The notes beneath the pieces were generated by a model. The model saw nothing but the letters and a program-made list of their open reading frames with translations, was not told the origin of the DNA and made no database searches. Below, one piece after another: positions 1 through 10,932 of a stretch of 64,000 bases of DNA (position 1 is its first letter; the number at the start of each line of letters is the position of its first letter). The translations under genes and the position numbers were made by a program. This stretch comes from Mycoplasmopsis columboralis (lineage in GTDB: Bacteria > Bacillota_I > Bacilli_A > Mycoplasmatales > Metamycoplasmataceae): contig NZ_LR215039.1 in assembly GCF_900660675.1 (NCBI RefSeq), positions 744,001 through 808,000 of the forward strand, read 5' to 3'.

Positions 1-532
1 TTTCGTTTTCAACACCTTCAATATAATTAAAGTCGTTAATTTTCGGTAAATCACGCATAGTTCTTACTTTAAAGTGATCGTAAAATTTATTAGTTACTCC
101 GTATAAAACAGGATTTCCGGGTGTAGGTGAAATTCCTACTTCCTCAATAATTCCTTTAACTAGTAAAGTATTTACCACTTGTTCTGAAGCAAGTCCTCTA
201 ATGGCATTAATTTGGCTTTTGGTGATTGGTTGTTTATAAGCAATAATTCCAGCTACTTCAATAGCTGCATTAGAAAGTCTTTGCTTTTTAACAACAGTAA
301 CCATTTTTGAAACATATTCTTTAACTGATTCACGAGTGGCTAGTTTATACACTTCATTAAAAGAAACGACTTTTAGTCCGCGATCTTGAGAGTTAAATTC
401 TTTATGAAAATCATCCATAACTTTTTTAGCTTCAGCAATAGTGTTTAAAGAAAAAATTTCTTTGACTTGTTCTAAATTTAATCCTTCATCTCCTTGGATG
501 TAAAGTAATGCTTCTAAAACTTTATTTTTCAT
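1..532 (-). CDS. scpB: Segregation and condensation protein B (ScpB), C-terminus beyond window
   Basis: ScpB is a winged-helix kleisin partner that joins ScpA and SMC in the chromosome-condensing complex. The visible N-terminal part reads MKNKVLEALLYIQGDEGLNL, the usual start of ScpB, where the first helix-turn-helix begins. The start codon overlaps the last 11 nt of scpA, so the two are translationally coupled as in other Firmicutes and mollicutes. The gene is cut by the window edge, so its length and C-terminus cannot be judged. Identification rests on the N-terminal sequence plus the position directly after scpA. Confidence 0.9.
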   Translation of the reverse strand, partial: MKNKVLEALLYIQGDEGLNLEQVKEIFSLNTIAEAKKVMDDFHKEFNSQDRGLKVVSFNEVYKLATRESVKEYVSKMVTVVKKQRLSNAAIEVAGIIAYKQPITKSQINAIRGLASEQVVNTLLVKGIIEEVGISPTPGNPVLYGVTNKFYDHFKVRTMRDLPKINDFNYIEGVENE

Positions 533-1268
533 TGAATTCACTTCCTTTTTTAATTGTAATATCACCAAATTGTTCATCTTGAACAATAATTAGCTGTTGC
601 TGTCTTGCTAAATCTAAAATCGCCAATAAAGTTATAACAAAGTGCCCGATTGTAGGTTGATTAAACACCATTTCAAAAGAGACAACATCATGTTTTGCTA
701 ATAAATCTTTTATAAATGCAAATTGATCAGATGGTGTAAGTTTAATGGTTTCTAGTGTAGTGGTTCTCAATCTTTGTGCGTATACACGTTCAAACATTTT
801 TCTTAAAACAGTAATTAGTTTAGTAGGGTTTGAAAATCCGTCTAAACGCGAATCGTCAGAATCTATAATGAAATCATCAATATTGCTTGGTTTTTTAATA
901 AAGATATCTTCTCTTTCAACTTGAAAAGTTTTAAGTGCTTCTTTAATTTCCTTAAATTGTTGGTATTCAACAAGTTGTTTAATTAAACTTTCTTTTTCTT
1001 GTTGAATTTCTTCAACGACTTCAGACTCTTGAAGTACCATTTTAGCTTTAAGTTGAATTAAGGTCGCAGCCATTAATAAGTAATCGCCGGCAATGTCAAT
1101 TTCATTTTCTTTTAGATGGTTAATAATTTGCAAATATTGACTGGCTAATTCAGCTACATCAATATCAAACAAACTCATTTTTTTATCTTTTACTAAAGTT
1201 AAAAGTAAGTCGAGCGGACCATCAAATTCGTTAATTTTAAAAGTATATTCATTTAAATTATTGTTCAT
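522..1268 (-). CDS. scpA: Segregation and condensation protein A (ScpA)
   Basis: ScpA is the kleisin subunit that bridges the SMC heads in chromosome segregation. The 248-aa product carries the family N-terminal signature FDGPLDLLLTLVKDKKMSLF (residues ~14-33), followed by the helical region and a C-terminal winged-helix segment ending ILDLARQQQLIIVQDEQFGDI. The length matches the family. Its ATG lies inside the 3' end of plsC (11-nt overlap) and its stop inside the start of scpB (11-nt overlap), so the three genes form a tightly coupled minus-strand operon. Confidence 0.95.
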   Translation of the reverse strand: MNNNLNEYTFKINEFDGPLDLLLTLVKDKKMSLFDIDVAELASQYLQIINHLKENEIDIAGDYLLMAATLIQLKAKMVLQESEVVEEIQQEKESLIKQLVEYQQFKEIKEALKTFQVEREDIFIKKPSNIDDFIIDSDDSRLDGFSNPTKLITVLRKMFERVYAQRLRTTTLETIKLTPSDQFAFIKDLLAKHDVVSFEMVFNQPTIGHFVITLLAILDLARQQQLIIVQDEQFGDITIKKGSEFNEK

Positions 1269-2028
1269 TATATTTGCTCATTTCCGCTTGAATTAAAGAT
1301 TTAACTCTTTGAGCTAATGCTTTAGCGTCTTGTCCAATGAAGTTAATTGGTTTAATGGGTTTTAAGAAAGCAATTGTAATTTTTAATCTTCCTTTACGTT
1401 TTTTATTATCAGCTTCAACTGAATTGATAATTGCTACTGGAACAATGGTTAAATAGTTGCTAATTGCTACTTTAAAAGGACCTGATTTAAAATCACCTAA
1501 TTGTTGCTCTTTAACTCTGGTTCCTTCAGGGAAAGCTACACCTAAAGTTTTATTAACTCTAATAAATTCTCCAAATTCGTTCAATCTAGTTAATGATTCT
1601 CTAAAATTACTACGGTCAATCACAACTGAGTCAGTTAGCTTTAATACTCTTTTAATTAAGAAGTTTTTATTAAGTTCTTCTTTGGCTAAAAAATTAACAA
1701 TTCTGTTTCTGCTTCCTTCTTCAAATGTTTGTTTTTCTAAGGTAGCAAGTAAAGCGACTGGATCCATGTTAGATTTGTGGTTAGGAGCTAAAAGAACTCC
1801 CCCAGTTTTTGGGACATTGTCAAAACCGACAACTTCAATATCAATATTGTTTAATCTAAGTATTTTTTTGGCCAAGTTTAAAAAATAATCATTTCTAAAC
1901 TGTGGACTCAATGATTCAGAATCTTTTTTATACTTATGATTCATTGACATAATTTTTCTAACTCTAAGTAACCATGCAGGTGATGCAATGATTTTTTTGA
2001 TAGTTCGACTAAAGGCTATTTTTTTCAT
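1258..2028 (-). CDS. plsC: 1-acyl-sn-glycerol-3-phosphate acyltransferase (PlsC)
   Basis: This membrane-associated enzyme acylates lysophosphatidate to phosphatidate in phospholipid synthesis. The H-x4-D catalytic motif appears as NHKSNMD (His84, Asp89) and the glycerol-phosphate-binding motif as PEGTR around residue 171. I place the start at the inner ATG (2028), because GGAG lies about 8 nt upstream of it; an ATG four codons earlier would put that Shine-Dalgarno inside the gene. The product is 256 aa. The gene overlaps acpS by 20 nt and scpA by 11 nt. The neighbour acpS, which loads acyl carrier protein, is functionally consistent. Confidence 0.92.
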   Translation of the reverse strand: MKKIAFSRTIKKIIASPAWLLRVRKIMSMNHKYKKDSESLSPQFRNDYFLNLAKKILRLNNIDIEVVGFDNVPKTGGVLLAPNHKSNMDPVALLATLEKQTFEEGSRNRIVNFLAKEELNKNFLIKRVLKLTDSVVIDRSNFRESLTRLNEFGEFIRVNKTLGVAFPEGTRVKEQQLGDFKSGPFKVAISNYLTIVPVAIINSVEADNKKRKGRLKITIAFLKPIKPINFIGQDAKALAQRVKSLIQAEMSKYNEQ

Positions 2029-2341
2029 ATTTATCTCCATTGTCTATTACAAAGGCAATTAGTAAATCGCCTTCATGAGAAATACTAATGCTAAATTGTT
2101 TAAATGTTCATCTATTATTTTCTTTTTTAAGAGTTATTTTTGAATAATCTGCATAAGCATTATTGGCTTTAAAGATTGCTTCTTTAATACATCAGGCTCT
2201 AGCTAGAAACAATACTTTTTCATATTCATTTAACTCTTGAAATTGTTCTAATTCCTCATTAGATAATATTCGTTGTGCAAACGGATAGTTTTTGTTTTTA
2301 AAACGAGAAATTCGTGTTAAATCAACCCCTATATTTTGCAT
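2009..2341 (-). CDS. acpS: Holo-[acyl-carrier-protein] synthase (AcpS)
   Basis: AcpS transfers 4'-phosphopantetheine from CoA to apo-ACP. The 110-aa product contains the Mg-binding N-terminal motif GVDLTRISRF (residues 5-14), the second motif ARAWCIKEAIFKA, and SISHEGDLLIAFV, the third conserved block. Two Trp residues are encoded by TGA, so the gene is broken under the standard code. It starts just downstream of a minus-strand terminator and runs 20 nt into plsC. The length is close to the usual ~115-125 aa. Confidence 0.92.
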
Positions 2342-2352
2342 ATTTTTATTAT

Positions 2353-2400
2353 ATAAAAAAAACACTTTTTTAACTGATAAAATGCAATTAAAAAAAGTGC
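2353..2400 (-). terminator. Rho-independent terminator between the gltX pair and acpS
   Basis: On the minus strand, GCACTTTTTTTAATTG and CAGTTAAAAAAGTG pair across a short loop and are followed by a T-run (TTTTTTTT). It lies between the stop of the 135-aa hypothetical gene and acpS, so acpS-plsC-scpA-scpB may have partly separate transcription. Confidence 0.7.
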
Positions 2401-2407
2401 AAATGCA

Positions 2408-2804
2408 CTAATTTTCAATTGTTAAAGTAATCTTGAAATTACCCATTACTAATTTATCATTGTTGACTTTTTGAAATAGTTCATATTCAAAAAAGTATTC
2501 TTTAAGATTTTCAAATTTATAGTCAATTACTTGAGTGTAAAACTCTAATTCACGACCTACTCCTTCAGGAGTCATAAGTTCAAATAAATTTAATGCAGTT
2601 TGATTTTTGTCCAAAATTAAATAAATAGTTGTTGGTCCAGCAAAAATATTAATTCTTTGTTGTGAAATTTCAATACGATTGGCAACATTTTTACTTGGTT
2701 CATTAAAACTTAAAATTTCAAATTCTCCATCATTTACAACTTCTACTGGAGCTGTAAATTCAATTTGATTTTCGTTGTCATTTTGAAAAATAGTTGATTT
2801 GAAT

Positions 2805-2815
<11 letters not shown>
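2408..2815 (-). CDS. Conserved hypothetical protein, possibly DUF1934/YwiB-like
   Basis: This is a 135-aa soluble protein with alternating hydrophobic strands (KIKFKSTIFQ, RIEISQQRINIFAG, YFFEYELF, GNFKITLTIEN) and no signal peptide or membrane segment. That pattern, with a C-terminal FEYEL...KITLTIE strand pair, resembles the small calycin-like DUF1934 (YwiB) family, but no diagnostic motif is visible and the match is weak. The start overlaps the 3' end of gltX by 11 nt, indicating translational coupling. Function unknown. Confidence 0.75.
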
Positions 2816-4211
<1,396 letters not shown>

Positions 4212-4239
4212 AAAACTCCTTAAATACAAAAGTATTTAA

Positions 4240-4245
4240 ATTATA
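4240..4245 (-). promoter_or_regulatory. -10 box for gltX
   Basis: TATAAT on the minus strand lies about 28 nt upstream of the gltX ATG. The short leader can form an AAATAC-TTTT-GTATTT hairpin immediately before the SD. No strong -35 is seen. Confidence 0.5.
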
Positions 4246-4351
4246 TATAACTTATGAATTTTTAGTTTCTAAAGAATAGAGTTTTTGTGTTATTTTTGTA
4301 CATTTGTTACTAAATATTTAAGTTTTACAAAAAAAGTGATGTAATTAATAT

Positions 4352-4390
4352 AAGACCCAATTCGAAAAAGGGTTTTAATTTTTTTATATA
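4352..4390 (+). promoter_or_regulatory. Attenuator-like hairpin before the YitT gene
   Basis: AAGACCC pairs with GGGTTTT (7 bp, one G-U) across an 11-nt loop and is followed by AATTTTTTTATAT, the form of an intrinsic terminator. It sits 5' of the SD of the gene at 4403, so it may terminate upstream transcripts or attenuate this gene. Confidence 0.4.
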
Positions 4391-4402
4391 AAGGAGGTTT
4401 AT

Positions 4403-5719
4403 TTGTTTTTTAGAAATAGAAAAAATAATACAGAAAACAAACATTTTGAACCTCACGTAATTGAAAAAGCTAATACAGTGTATAAGAAAACCAAAATGTC
4501 TAACTTTGGTTTAAAACTTAGTTATTTTTATTCACATTTACCAATGTGAAAGCTTATTACAATTACCGTGGTAACAGCTGTGTTTTTTGGTGTAATAAGT
4601 GTGTTTTTTGTTAAAAATGTCGGTATTTATAATTTCGGTCTAGCGGCTTTTGGTCAAGCTATCGCTAGACTTATTACCGTTAAAATTGCCGGGAAAGTAT
4701 CTCCAGGTATTAGTAACGCAATTGATCAACTTGTCTTTTGAATTGCGTATATTATTTTAAGTATTCCTATTTTTATTTTGGGTTACAAAAAAATTGGTAA
4801 GCTTTTTGGTCACTTAACAGTCATTTTTCTTGTTGTATCTTCAGTTGTGTCATTTTCAATTGGTTTTATTGATGGAGCAAATGAAGTTTATTTAATAGGT
4901 GACTTCGGAAACAATGATGTAAAAGCTTTAATTAAAGATATCGCAAACAACAATAAAGATGTAACAGACAGCGTTAAAGATAGTCTATTAAAATTAACTC
5001 CTTATATTCCTTTAAACTGAAAAGAAGGAGGAAATATCATTGCTTTAACTATTATTGCAATAGGTTATGGAGTAATTTTAGCTTGAATTTTCGCTTTAAT
5101 TCAAATTATTGGTGGAACTGCAGGGGTTACTGGAATTATCGGAGAATGATATTCAAATAAAACTCAAAAATCATTTGGAAGCATTTCAGGATATTTAAAT
5201 ATTGCCATTATTATTATTTCAGTTGCTGTGGGTTCATGACTTCCTGGTTCATTATTTATTCAAACAATTAAATCTTATGTGACTGAAGATGTAAGAGCTG
5301 CTCTTAGCGAACAAAGTAAAGCTACTTTAGATTTATGAGCTGCAAAAGCATGAAGTTTTGAATTTTATCTTTCACCTAATTTTGTTGCTACATTTATTAC
5401 AAATATTGCATATATAATGGTTCTTAATAAGGTATATCCTAAATTTAAATTAGTTAAAATCGAAGTTTTTTCTCACAAATTTAGTCTTTTAGAAGAAAAA
5501 ATTACAAATGATAGAAAGATTGTTATAAAACTTACTTCTTTTATTGCTAAATCAGCAACAACTGAAGAAGAAACACATGTTTTAAAAACTGTTACACTAT
5601 TTAGACAAGTGCCTAGAGTGCTAAAGAAAATTCGCCAATATGATCCTGAAGCTTTTGTGGCGATTTCTGAGGTTTCAAGTATTGACGGATTTATCTATTT
5701 ACCTACTGAAAAGTTCTAA
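4403..5719 (+). CDS. YitT-family (DUF161/DUF2179) integral membrane protein
   Basis: This is a 438-aa membrane protein. A basic N-terminus is followed by about five to six hydrophobic segments containing LAAFGQAIARLIT and GGTAGVTGIIGEWYS, and a soluble C-terminal domain ending DPEAFVAISEVSSIDGFIYLP, which matches the DUF2179 end of YitT proteins. The function of the family is not established. The start is TTG at 4403 with AAAGGAGG 5 nt upstream; no ATG/GTG fits. The N-terminus is longer than in B. subtilis YitT (~280 aa), mainly from an insert near residues 165-205. Several Trp are TGA. Confidence 0.85.
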
Positions 5720-5735
5720 TTTTAGAACTTTTTAT
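5709..5735 (+). terminator. Terminator of the YitT gene
   Basis: AAAAGTTCTAA and TTAGAACTTTT form an 11-bp stem with a 2-nt spacer that includes the stop codon; a short T-rich run follows. Confidence 0.7.
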
Positions 5736-5760
5736 TTGTCCTTATTTGCAACAAAAACTT

Positions 5761-5766
5761 TATAAT
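5761..5766 (+). promoter_or_regulatory. -10 box, leaderless promoter of the lipoprotein gene
   Basis: A perfect TATAAT lies 9 nt before the ATG at 5776 and no SD is present, predicting a 5' leader of only ~2-3 nt. Confidence 0.55.
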
Positions 5767-5775
5767 TATCAAGCT

Positions 5776-6747
5776 ATGAATAAATATAAAAAAATCTTAT
5801 TGTCAATTAGTTTTGGATCGATTTTATCAACAGTTTTAGTATCAGCTGCATGCTCAAAAACCAGTCCAGAAAAACAACTTGAAAATCCAATCGAAAATAC
5901 TAATAAACCAAATGAAGAAAAACAACCTGAAAACCCAACTGAAACCATTTCTGAAAATAAAGATAAAGAAAACGAATCAACTAAAGATACAAATAATGAT
6001 AACAACACAAAAGTTAATAACTCAGAAAATTCAACATCAAACAATGAAAAATCAAATACAGTCACTCCCGAAAACAAAGCTACTTTATTAAGTGATCGTA
6101 AACAATTTTACGATTTGTATTTACACTATAGAAAAGAAGTGCAAGCAAATGCTTTCTTTGATCAAGAGTGATGAAACTCTTTTGCTACTCAAAAATATCC
6201 TCTTGATTTAATTAAAGATCAATCTAAAAAAATGCTCGCAATTAAAAGTTTTATTTTGGACTATCCAAATATTAATATAACAAATGACAAAGAATACGAA
6301 AACTCAGCAATGTTTACTTTTGAAACTTTATACATCAATTCAACAGAAGCGGTTCTTGAACTTTTAAAATACAGAAGCTACTATTATTTAGAAATGGATA
6401 AAATGCTAAAAAATAGCTCTATTTCTTTAGATGAGTTTAAAAAAGAAATATTCCAGTATTTACCTTCTACTCCTTCAACAGCAAAAATTGCTCTAGAAAA
6501 ATTTAAAACATTTGAAGGTGAAAAAAAACAAAAATTAATTGGTTATTTCAATATGTTTAAAATTAATTTAGATTTAGTCACTAAAATGCTAAAAAATCAC
6601 GTGTTAGAAGTGTCTAAGTTAGATCCGAGAGTTAGAAGGGCGATAGGTTTTGGAACTGAAAGTGATTTAACTGCTTATAAATTGCTGTTTAAAGCTTATT
6701 TCGAAGCTCTTAAGCATTACTCAGAATTGATAAAAAGTTTAAATTAA
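5776..6747 (+). CDS. Lipoprotein, unknown function
   Basis: This is a 323-aa surface lipoprotein. A lysine-containing N-terminus and hydrophobic segment end in VLVSAAC, with Cys26 as the lipidation site. Residues ~28-112 are a low-complexity linker of P, E, N, K, T and S repeats (ENPIENTNKPNEEKQPENPT is typical), followed by a helical domain from ~115 to the end. Two consecutive TGA Trp codons occur near residue 133. No family is recognised. The start is the ATG at 5776, since only this one gives a normal signal peptide; a TTG ten codons earlier lies upstream of the -10 box and is unlikely. Confidence 0.88.
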
Positions 6748-6768
6748 AAATGGCGCTTTGCCATTTTA
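6746..6768. terminator. Bidirectional terminator between convergent lipoproteins
   Basis: AAAAATGGC and GCCATTTTAT flank the loop GCTTT. A/T tracts on both sides allow termination in both directions between the plus gene ending at 6747 and the minus gene ending at 6766. Confidence 0.65.
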
Positions 6769-8376
6769 TTTATAACTTTCTTGGTATTCGTTTAATTTAA
6801 ATTCGCTCGGATTGAAATCTTTTAGTTTATTGTAATCATATCCTTTAAATCCCTTTAAATGAGAAGATATATTTGAAATTATGACTTTATTTCTTTTTAA
6901 ATCGACTAAATCTAAGATTATGTCAAGAGTGCCTAATTGCGAATTGTCAGCGTTAAAGCTTTTAAGTTTTAGCATCATCGGAGTAAATCCATTTTGATTT
7001 TCATACTCAAATAGATATGAATTAATTAAAACGGAAACTTGCAATAAAATTCAATTAATTGGATTCTCTTCTAAAAATGAATTTTCTAATTGTTGTGGTT
7101 CAAATTCTGACATTTTCATACCGTTTCAAATATTTAAATTATCCTTATTTTGAAAAATAAAATAATTTAAAATTTGTTGAAGATTGTTATTAATGAATTC
7201 TTCTAACTTCAAAGATGATTTAATTTGCATTTTGTTTTCTGATTCAAATAAATCATATTTTGATAAAGTAAAATCAAATGACTTATTAAAATCAAGATTA
7301 TTTTGAATATAAAATCCGTTTAATACATGTTTATGTTTACTGAAATCAATTGAATATCATTTAAATTTTTGATTGTCTTTTTCAACAATTAAGGGAGCTA
7401 CAATTCCTGAATTTTTTAATGGTAGATCATGTAGTGACGAAAAAGTATCCTCTCAATTTACTTTGAAATCATTTGTAATTTGAATGTATTTATTTAAATA
7501 ATTAAGTAAAACAAACAACCCCTTTATTGAAATTTTTTTTAAAATACTTGAATTTTCAATAATATCTTCAAATGAGGACACCAGTAAAGGGTTACTTTTT
7601 AAAGAAAAATCAGCATCTTTGAATTTTTCATTAAATAAAATTTCATTATCAGTTATTTCAAGCTCAAAATTCCGATTTCAAGTTTTTCTACGATTATAAT
7701 TTTTAAAATCCGGCAAAACAAATTTAATTTGCTCTCAATTTTTGTAGATAGGTCTATTTTCAGAATCCAGTAAGTTAATAGAAACGGTTTGATCATCATG
7801 AAAGTTTAAATATGCTTGTGAAAAATTGGGAATATCAAAAGCTTTCAAATAAAAAGTCATCAATTTATTTCAATAATTTTGTTGCTCAATATTTTGTTTA
7901 AATGCAATAAATCTTATATCGGTTAAATCTATTAAATTTGGAATTGAATTTTTGAATAAATCTAAATTAACATAAATATCAAATAATGCATATTGCAAAT
8001 TCGGAATAAATTCTTGAGATTTAAATTTGTTTGCTTTTATTTGTTTTAAATAACTTTTAGAAAATAAAGTTTTAAGCTCTTGAAGATCAATTGTGTTTTT
8101 TGAATAAAAATCTTCTATATTTTGATTTACTAGTCCTATTGAAGAATCATTTTTTTGCTTTAGTAAATCAGAATTTTGCTTAGGATTACTGTGAATATCG
8201 TCTTGAAAGAAAAACATATTGTTATCTAATAAATAATTTAATTGATTTTTATTAGATGTTCAATCAAAAAGTTCGGTTAAATATTTATTTTCTTTGTTGT
8301 TGGTTTGATAACAAGATACCACCATTAAAGGTGTTATGGCAGGCAAACACACACTTATAAATCATTTAAATTTCAT
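6766..8376 (-). CDS. Large lipoprotein, unknown function
   Basis: This is a 536-aa lipoprotein. The signal sequence MKFKWFISVCLPAITPLMVVSC gives lipobox MVVSC (Cys22). I read the whole frame codon by codon between 7045 and 7870 and found it intact, with Trp as TGA. The mature part is asparagine-, lysine- and leucine-rich with no repeats and no recognisable domain. The start at 8376 has AAGGA 7 nt upstream and a TATAAT about 20 nt upstream (8395-8400). It ends against a bidirectional terminator shared with the convergent lipoprotein. Confidence 0.85.
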
Positions 8377-8433
8377 ATATTCCTTATCGGTAATATTATA
8401 GCAACAATTATTTTTCATCTCTTCATAAAAGCA

Positions 8434-8457
8434 TAAAAAAAGATGCTTGAAGCATCA
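8434..8457 (-). terminator. Terminator after the tRNA cluster
   Basis: On the minus strand, GATGCT and AGCATC form a stem with a short TCA loop, followed by TTTTTTT. It lies just 3' of tRNA-Leu. Confidence 0.7.
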
Positions 8458-8471
8458 CTATATATTAATAA

Positions 8472-8555
8472 TGGTGCGCGAGGAGGGACTCGAACCCTCA
8501 TGCCGGAGGCACTAGAGCCTAAATCTAGCGTGTCTGCCAATTTCACCACCCGCGC
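8472..8555 (-). tRNA. tRNA-Leu (UAG)
   Basis: This is an 84-nt type II tRNA with a long variable arm. Acceptor GCGCGGG pairs with CTCGCGC, the anticodon loop is TTTAGGC (anticodon TAG), and the T-loop GGTTCGAGTCC and 3' ACCA are encoded. It is last in the transcribed order. Confidence 0.95.
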
Positions 8556-8590
8556 GGTAAAAAATTTATAAAAAAAGGCACTTTATTGCC

Positions 8591-8666
<76 letters not shown>

Positions 8667-8668
8667 AA

Positions 8669-8744
8669 TGGTGGAGAATAAGGGACTCGAACCCATGACA
8701 TTCGCCTTGTAAGGGCGACGCTCTCCCAACTGAGCTAATTCTCC
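8669..8744 (-). tRNA. tRNA-Val (UAC)
   Basis: This 76-nt tRNA has acceptor GGAGAAT pairing with ATTCTCC. The anticodon stem TCGCC/GGCGA encloses loop CTTACAA (anticodon TAC). CCA is encoded. Confidence 0.95.
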
Positions 8745-8749
8745 ATAAA

Positions 8750-8825
8750 TGGCAGTCTGTACGGGGATCGAACCCGTGTATGCATGGATGAAAACCATGT
8801 GTGTTAACCGCTTCACCAACAGACC
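8750..8825 (-). tRNA. tRNA-Glu (UUC)
   Basis: This 76-nt tRNA has acceptor GGTCTGT. The anticodon stem CATGG/CCATG encloses loop TTTTCAT (anticodon TTC). The T-loop is GGTTCGATCCC and GCCA is encoded. Confidence 0.95.
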
Positions 8826-8829
8826 ATAA

Positions 8830-8904
8830 TGGCGCCGATTATTGGGATTGAACCAACGACCAACTGGTTAACAGCCAGCTGCTCTACCGCTGAGCTAAAT
8901 CGGC
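8830..8904 (-). tRNA. tRNA-Asn (GUU)
   Basis: This 75-nt tRNA has acceptor GCCGATT, anticodon stem-loop CTGGCTGTTAACCAG (anticodon GTT), T-arm GGTTCAATCCC and encoded GCCA. It is first in the transcribed order Asn-Glu-Val-Thr-Leu. Confidence 0.95.
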
Positions 8905-9195
8905 AAATACATTCAGCTTACTAATTATAACAATAAAATTAGTTTTACAAAATATTTTTAATAATATTTTTTTGGTTCTTGTACAACGCCCGTCGATTTC
9001 GTTGCTGTATTATTATAATACAAATTAAAAAAATATCCAAAATTATTTTAAGAAAATTTAAATTTGTAAATATGGCAATAATTCTTAATTATTTTTTTGC
9101 TGTTTCTGTTTTGTAAATTTGTATCAAATTATATGTTTTATTATTTTAGACATAGTGTTAAGATATAAATAATATTTTATATTCAAGGAGGTCAA
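8905..9195. other. Divergent intergenic region between the tRNA cluster and ptsI
   Basis: No gene is visible in these ~290 nt. A minus-strand TATAAT (8924-8929) with a TTGTAA 15 nt further upstream fits a promoter for the tRNA genes. On the ptsI side there are A/T-rich -10-like hexamers around 9160-9180 but no clear -35. The GC-richer patch around 8983-9008 forms no convincing structure. Confidence 0.5.
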
Positions 9196-10899
9196 ATGAC
9201 AATTAAAGGTATAGGAGCTTCACAAGGTGTTGCAATTGCAAAAGTGTTTAAAATTGAAGAAATACATTTAAATTACAACAAATCAACAACAAATGCTGAA
9301 GCATCATTGAAAAAATACGAACAAGCTAGAATTCGTGTTATTGAAAAAATTCAAAAAGCTAAAGAACTTTCTAAAGATCCAGAACACGCTGGAATTTTCG
9401 ATGCTCATTTAAATTTTGTAACTGACGAGTATGCGATCACAACTATTAGCGATTTAATAAAAAATGAAAATTATTCTGCTGAATATGCCGTTGAAACTTT
9501 TTACAATCAATTTGCTGAAATGCTTTCTGGTTTAGATGAATATATGAGAGAAAGAGTTGCTGATGTTTATGATGTTTCTAAAAAATTAATTTATGCAATT
9601 GCAGGAATTGAAGAACACGATTTAACTTCTATTAATGAAGAAGTTATTATTGTCGCTGAAGATTTATCTCCTTCTCAGACTGTTCAATTAAATAAACAAT
9701 TTGTTAAAGGTTTCATTACTAATATCGGAGGGACAACCTCACATACCGCAATTATGGCTCGTAGTTTAGGAATTCCTTCTGTTGTAGGAACAAACGTTAT
9801 CATGGATAAGGTTCAAAATAACGATTTAGTTGCTTTAGATGGAAGCAAAGGGATTGTGGTAGTTTCACCTACTGAAGAAGAAATTCAACAATTTAAAGAA
9901 GCAAAAGTAAAATATGAAGAATATCTTGAAAGATTGTCTAAATTAAAAGGACAACCTTCAGTGAGTGTTGATGGACATCATATTGAAATTGCGGCTAATA
10001 TTGGTACACCAAAAGATTTAGAGTCAGTTTTAAACAACGATGCTGAAGGTATTGGACTTTTTAGATCTGAATTTTTATATATGGATAATGAAAATTGACC
10101 AACTGAAGAAGAACAATTTGAAGCTTATAAAAAAGTTGTTCAAGGGATGAATGGAAAAAGAGTTGTAATTAGAACTCTTGATATTGGTGGAGACAAAACC
10201 TTAAAATACTTTAAATTCCCAACTGAAATGAACCCATTTTTGGGATATAGAGCAATTAGATTTTGTTTGCAAAATCCAGAAATTTTTAAAACTCAACTTA
10301 GAGCTTTAATTAGAGCAAGTGAATATGGTAAAGTTGCTATTATGTTCCCAATGATTACTAATGTTCAAGAATTTTTAGATGCTAAACAAATGTATTATCA
10401 AGCTTATGATGAAGTTTATGCAACTAACAAAAATATTGCATCAAAAGATCAAATAGAAGTTGGATTAATGATGGAAACACCAGCTGCTGCAGTTTTATCA
10501 GATCAATTCTGTAAATACGCTGATTTTGTGTCAATTGGTACAAATGACTTAATTCAATATTCAATGGCAGCTGATAGAATGAATGAAAATATTTCATATC
10601 TTTACCAACCACTTAACCCTTCAATTTTAAGATTGATCAAAATGGTTATTGATGGAGCCCACAAACATAATAAGTGAGCTGGTATGTGTGGAGAAATGGC
10701 CGGTGACTCAAGAGCATTGCCTTTATTGCTTGGACTTGGTCTTGATGAATTTTCAATGTCTGCTTCAAGTGTGCTTCAAAGTAGAGAATTAGCAAGAACT
10801 TTAAGTTATGAACAAATGCAAAAAGTAGCTCTTAAAGCTATTGAATTAGATACTCAAGAAGAGGTTTTAGAATTATTAAACCAATCATTACAAAAATAG
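9196..10899 (+). CDS. ptsI: Phosphoenolpyruvate-protein phosphotransferase (PTS enzyme I)
   Basis: Enzyme I takes phosphate from PEP and passes it to HPr, driving PTS sugar uptake in the cytoplasm. The 567-aa product has the phosphohistidine motif [13 protein letters not shown] with His183, the PEP-binding TIM-barrel signatures LFRSEFLYM and [17 protein letters not shown], and the active-site segment MCGEMAGD near the C-terminus. Two Trp residues are TGA. The ATG at 9196 has a strong SD, AAGGAGG. The length matches the family (~570 aa). A terminator follows immediately, so it is probably monocistronic. ptsH is not adjacent. Confidence 0.97.
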
Positions 10900-10918
10900 G
10901 CAAGTCCTATTTTTTGTT
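10892..10918 (+). terminator. Terminator of ptsI
   Basis: AAAAATAGG and CCTATTTTTT pair across loop CAAGT, followed by T-rich sequence. Confidence 0.75.
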
Positions 10919-10919
10919 T

Positions 10920-10925
10920 TATAAT
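10920..10925 (+). promoter_or_regulatory. -10 box, leaderless promoter of whiA
   Basis: TATAAT ends 7 nt before the whiA ATG and there is no SD. The -10 lies within the tail of the ptsI terminator. Confidence 0.55.
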
Positions 10926-10932
10926 TTCAATA

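Noticed and set aside
5769-6077. 102-codon minus-strand frame opposite the lipoprotein linker
   Set aside because: Ser/Phe-rich complement of a Glu/Lys-rich low-complexity region; no start signals.
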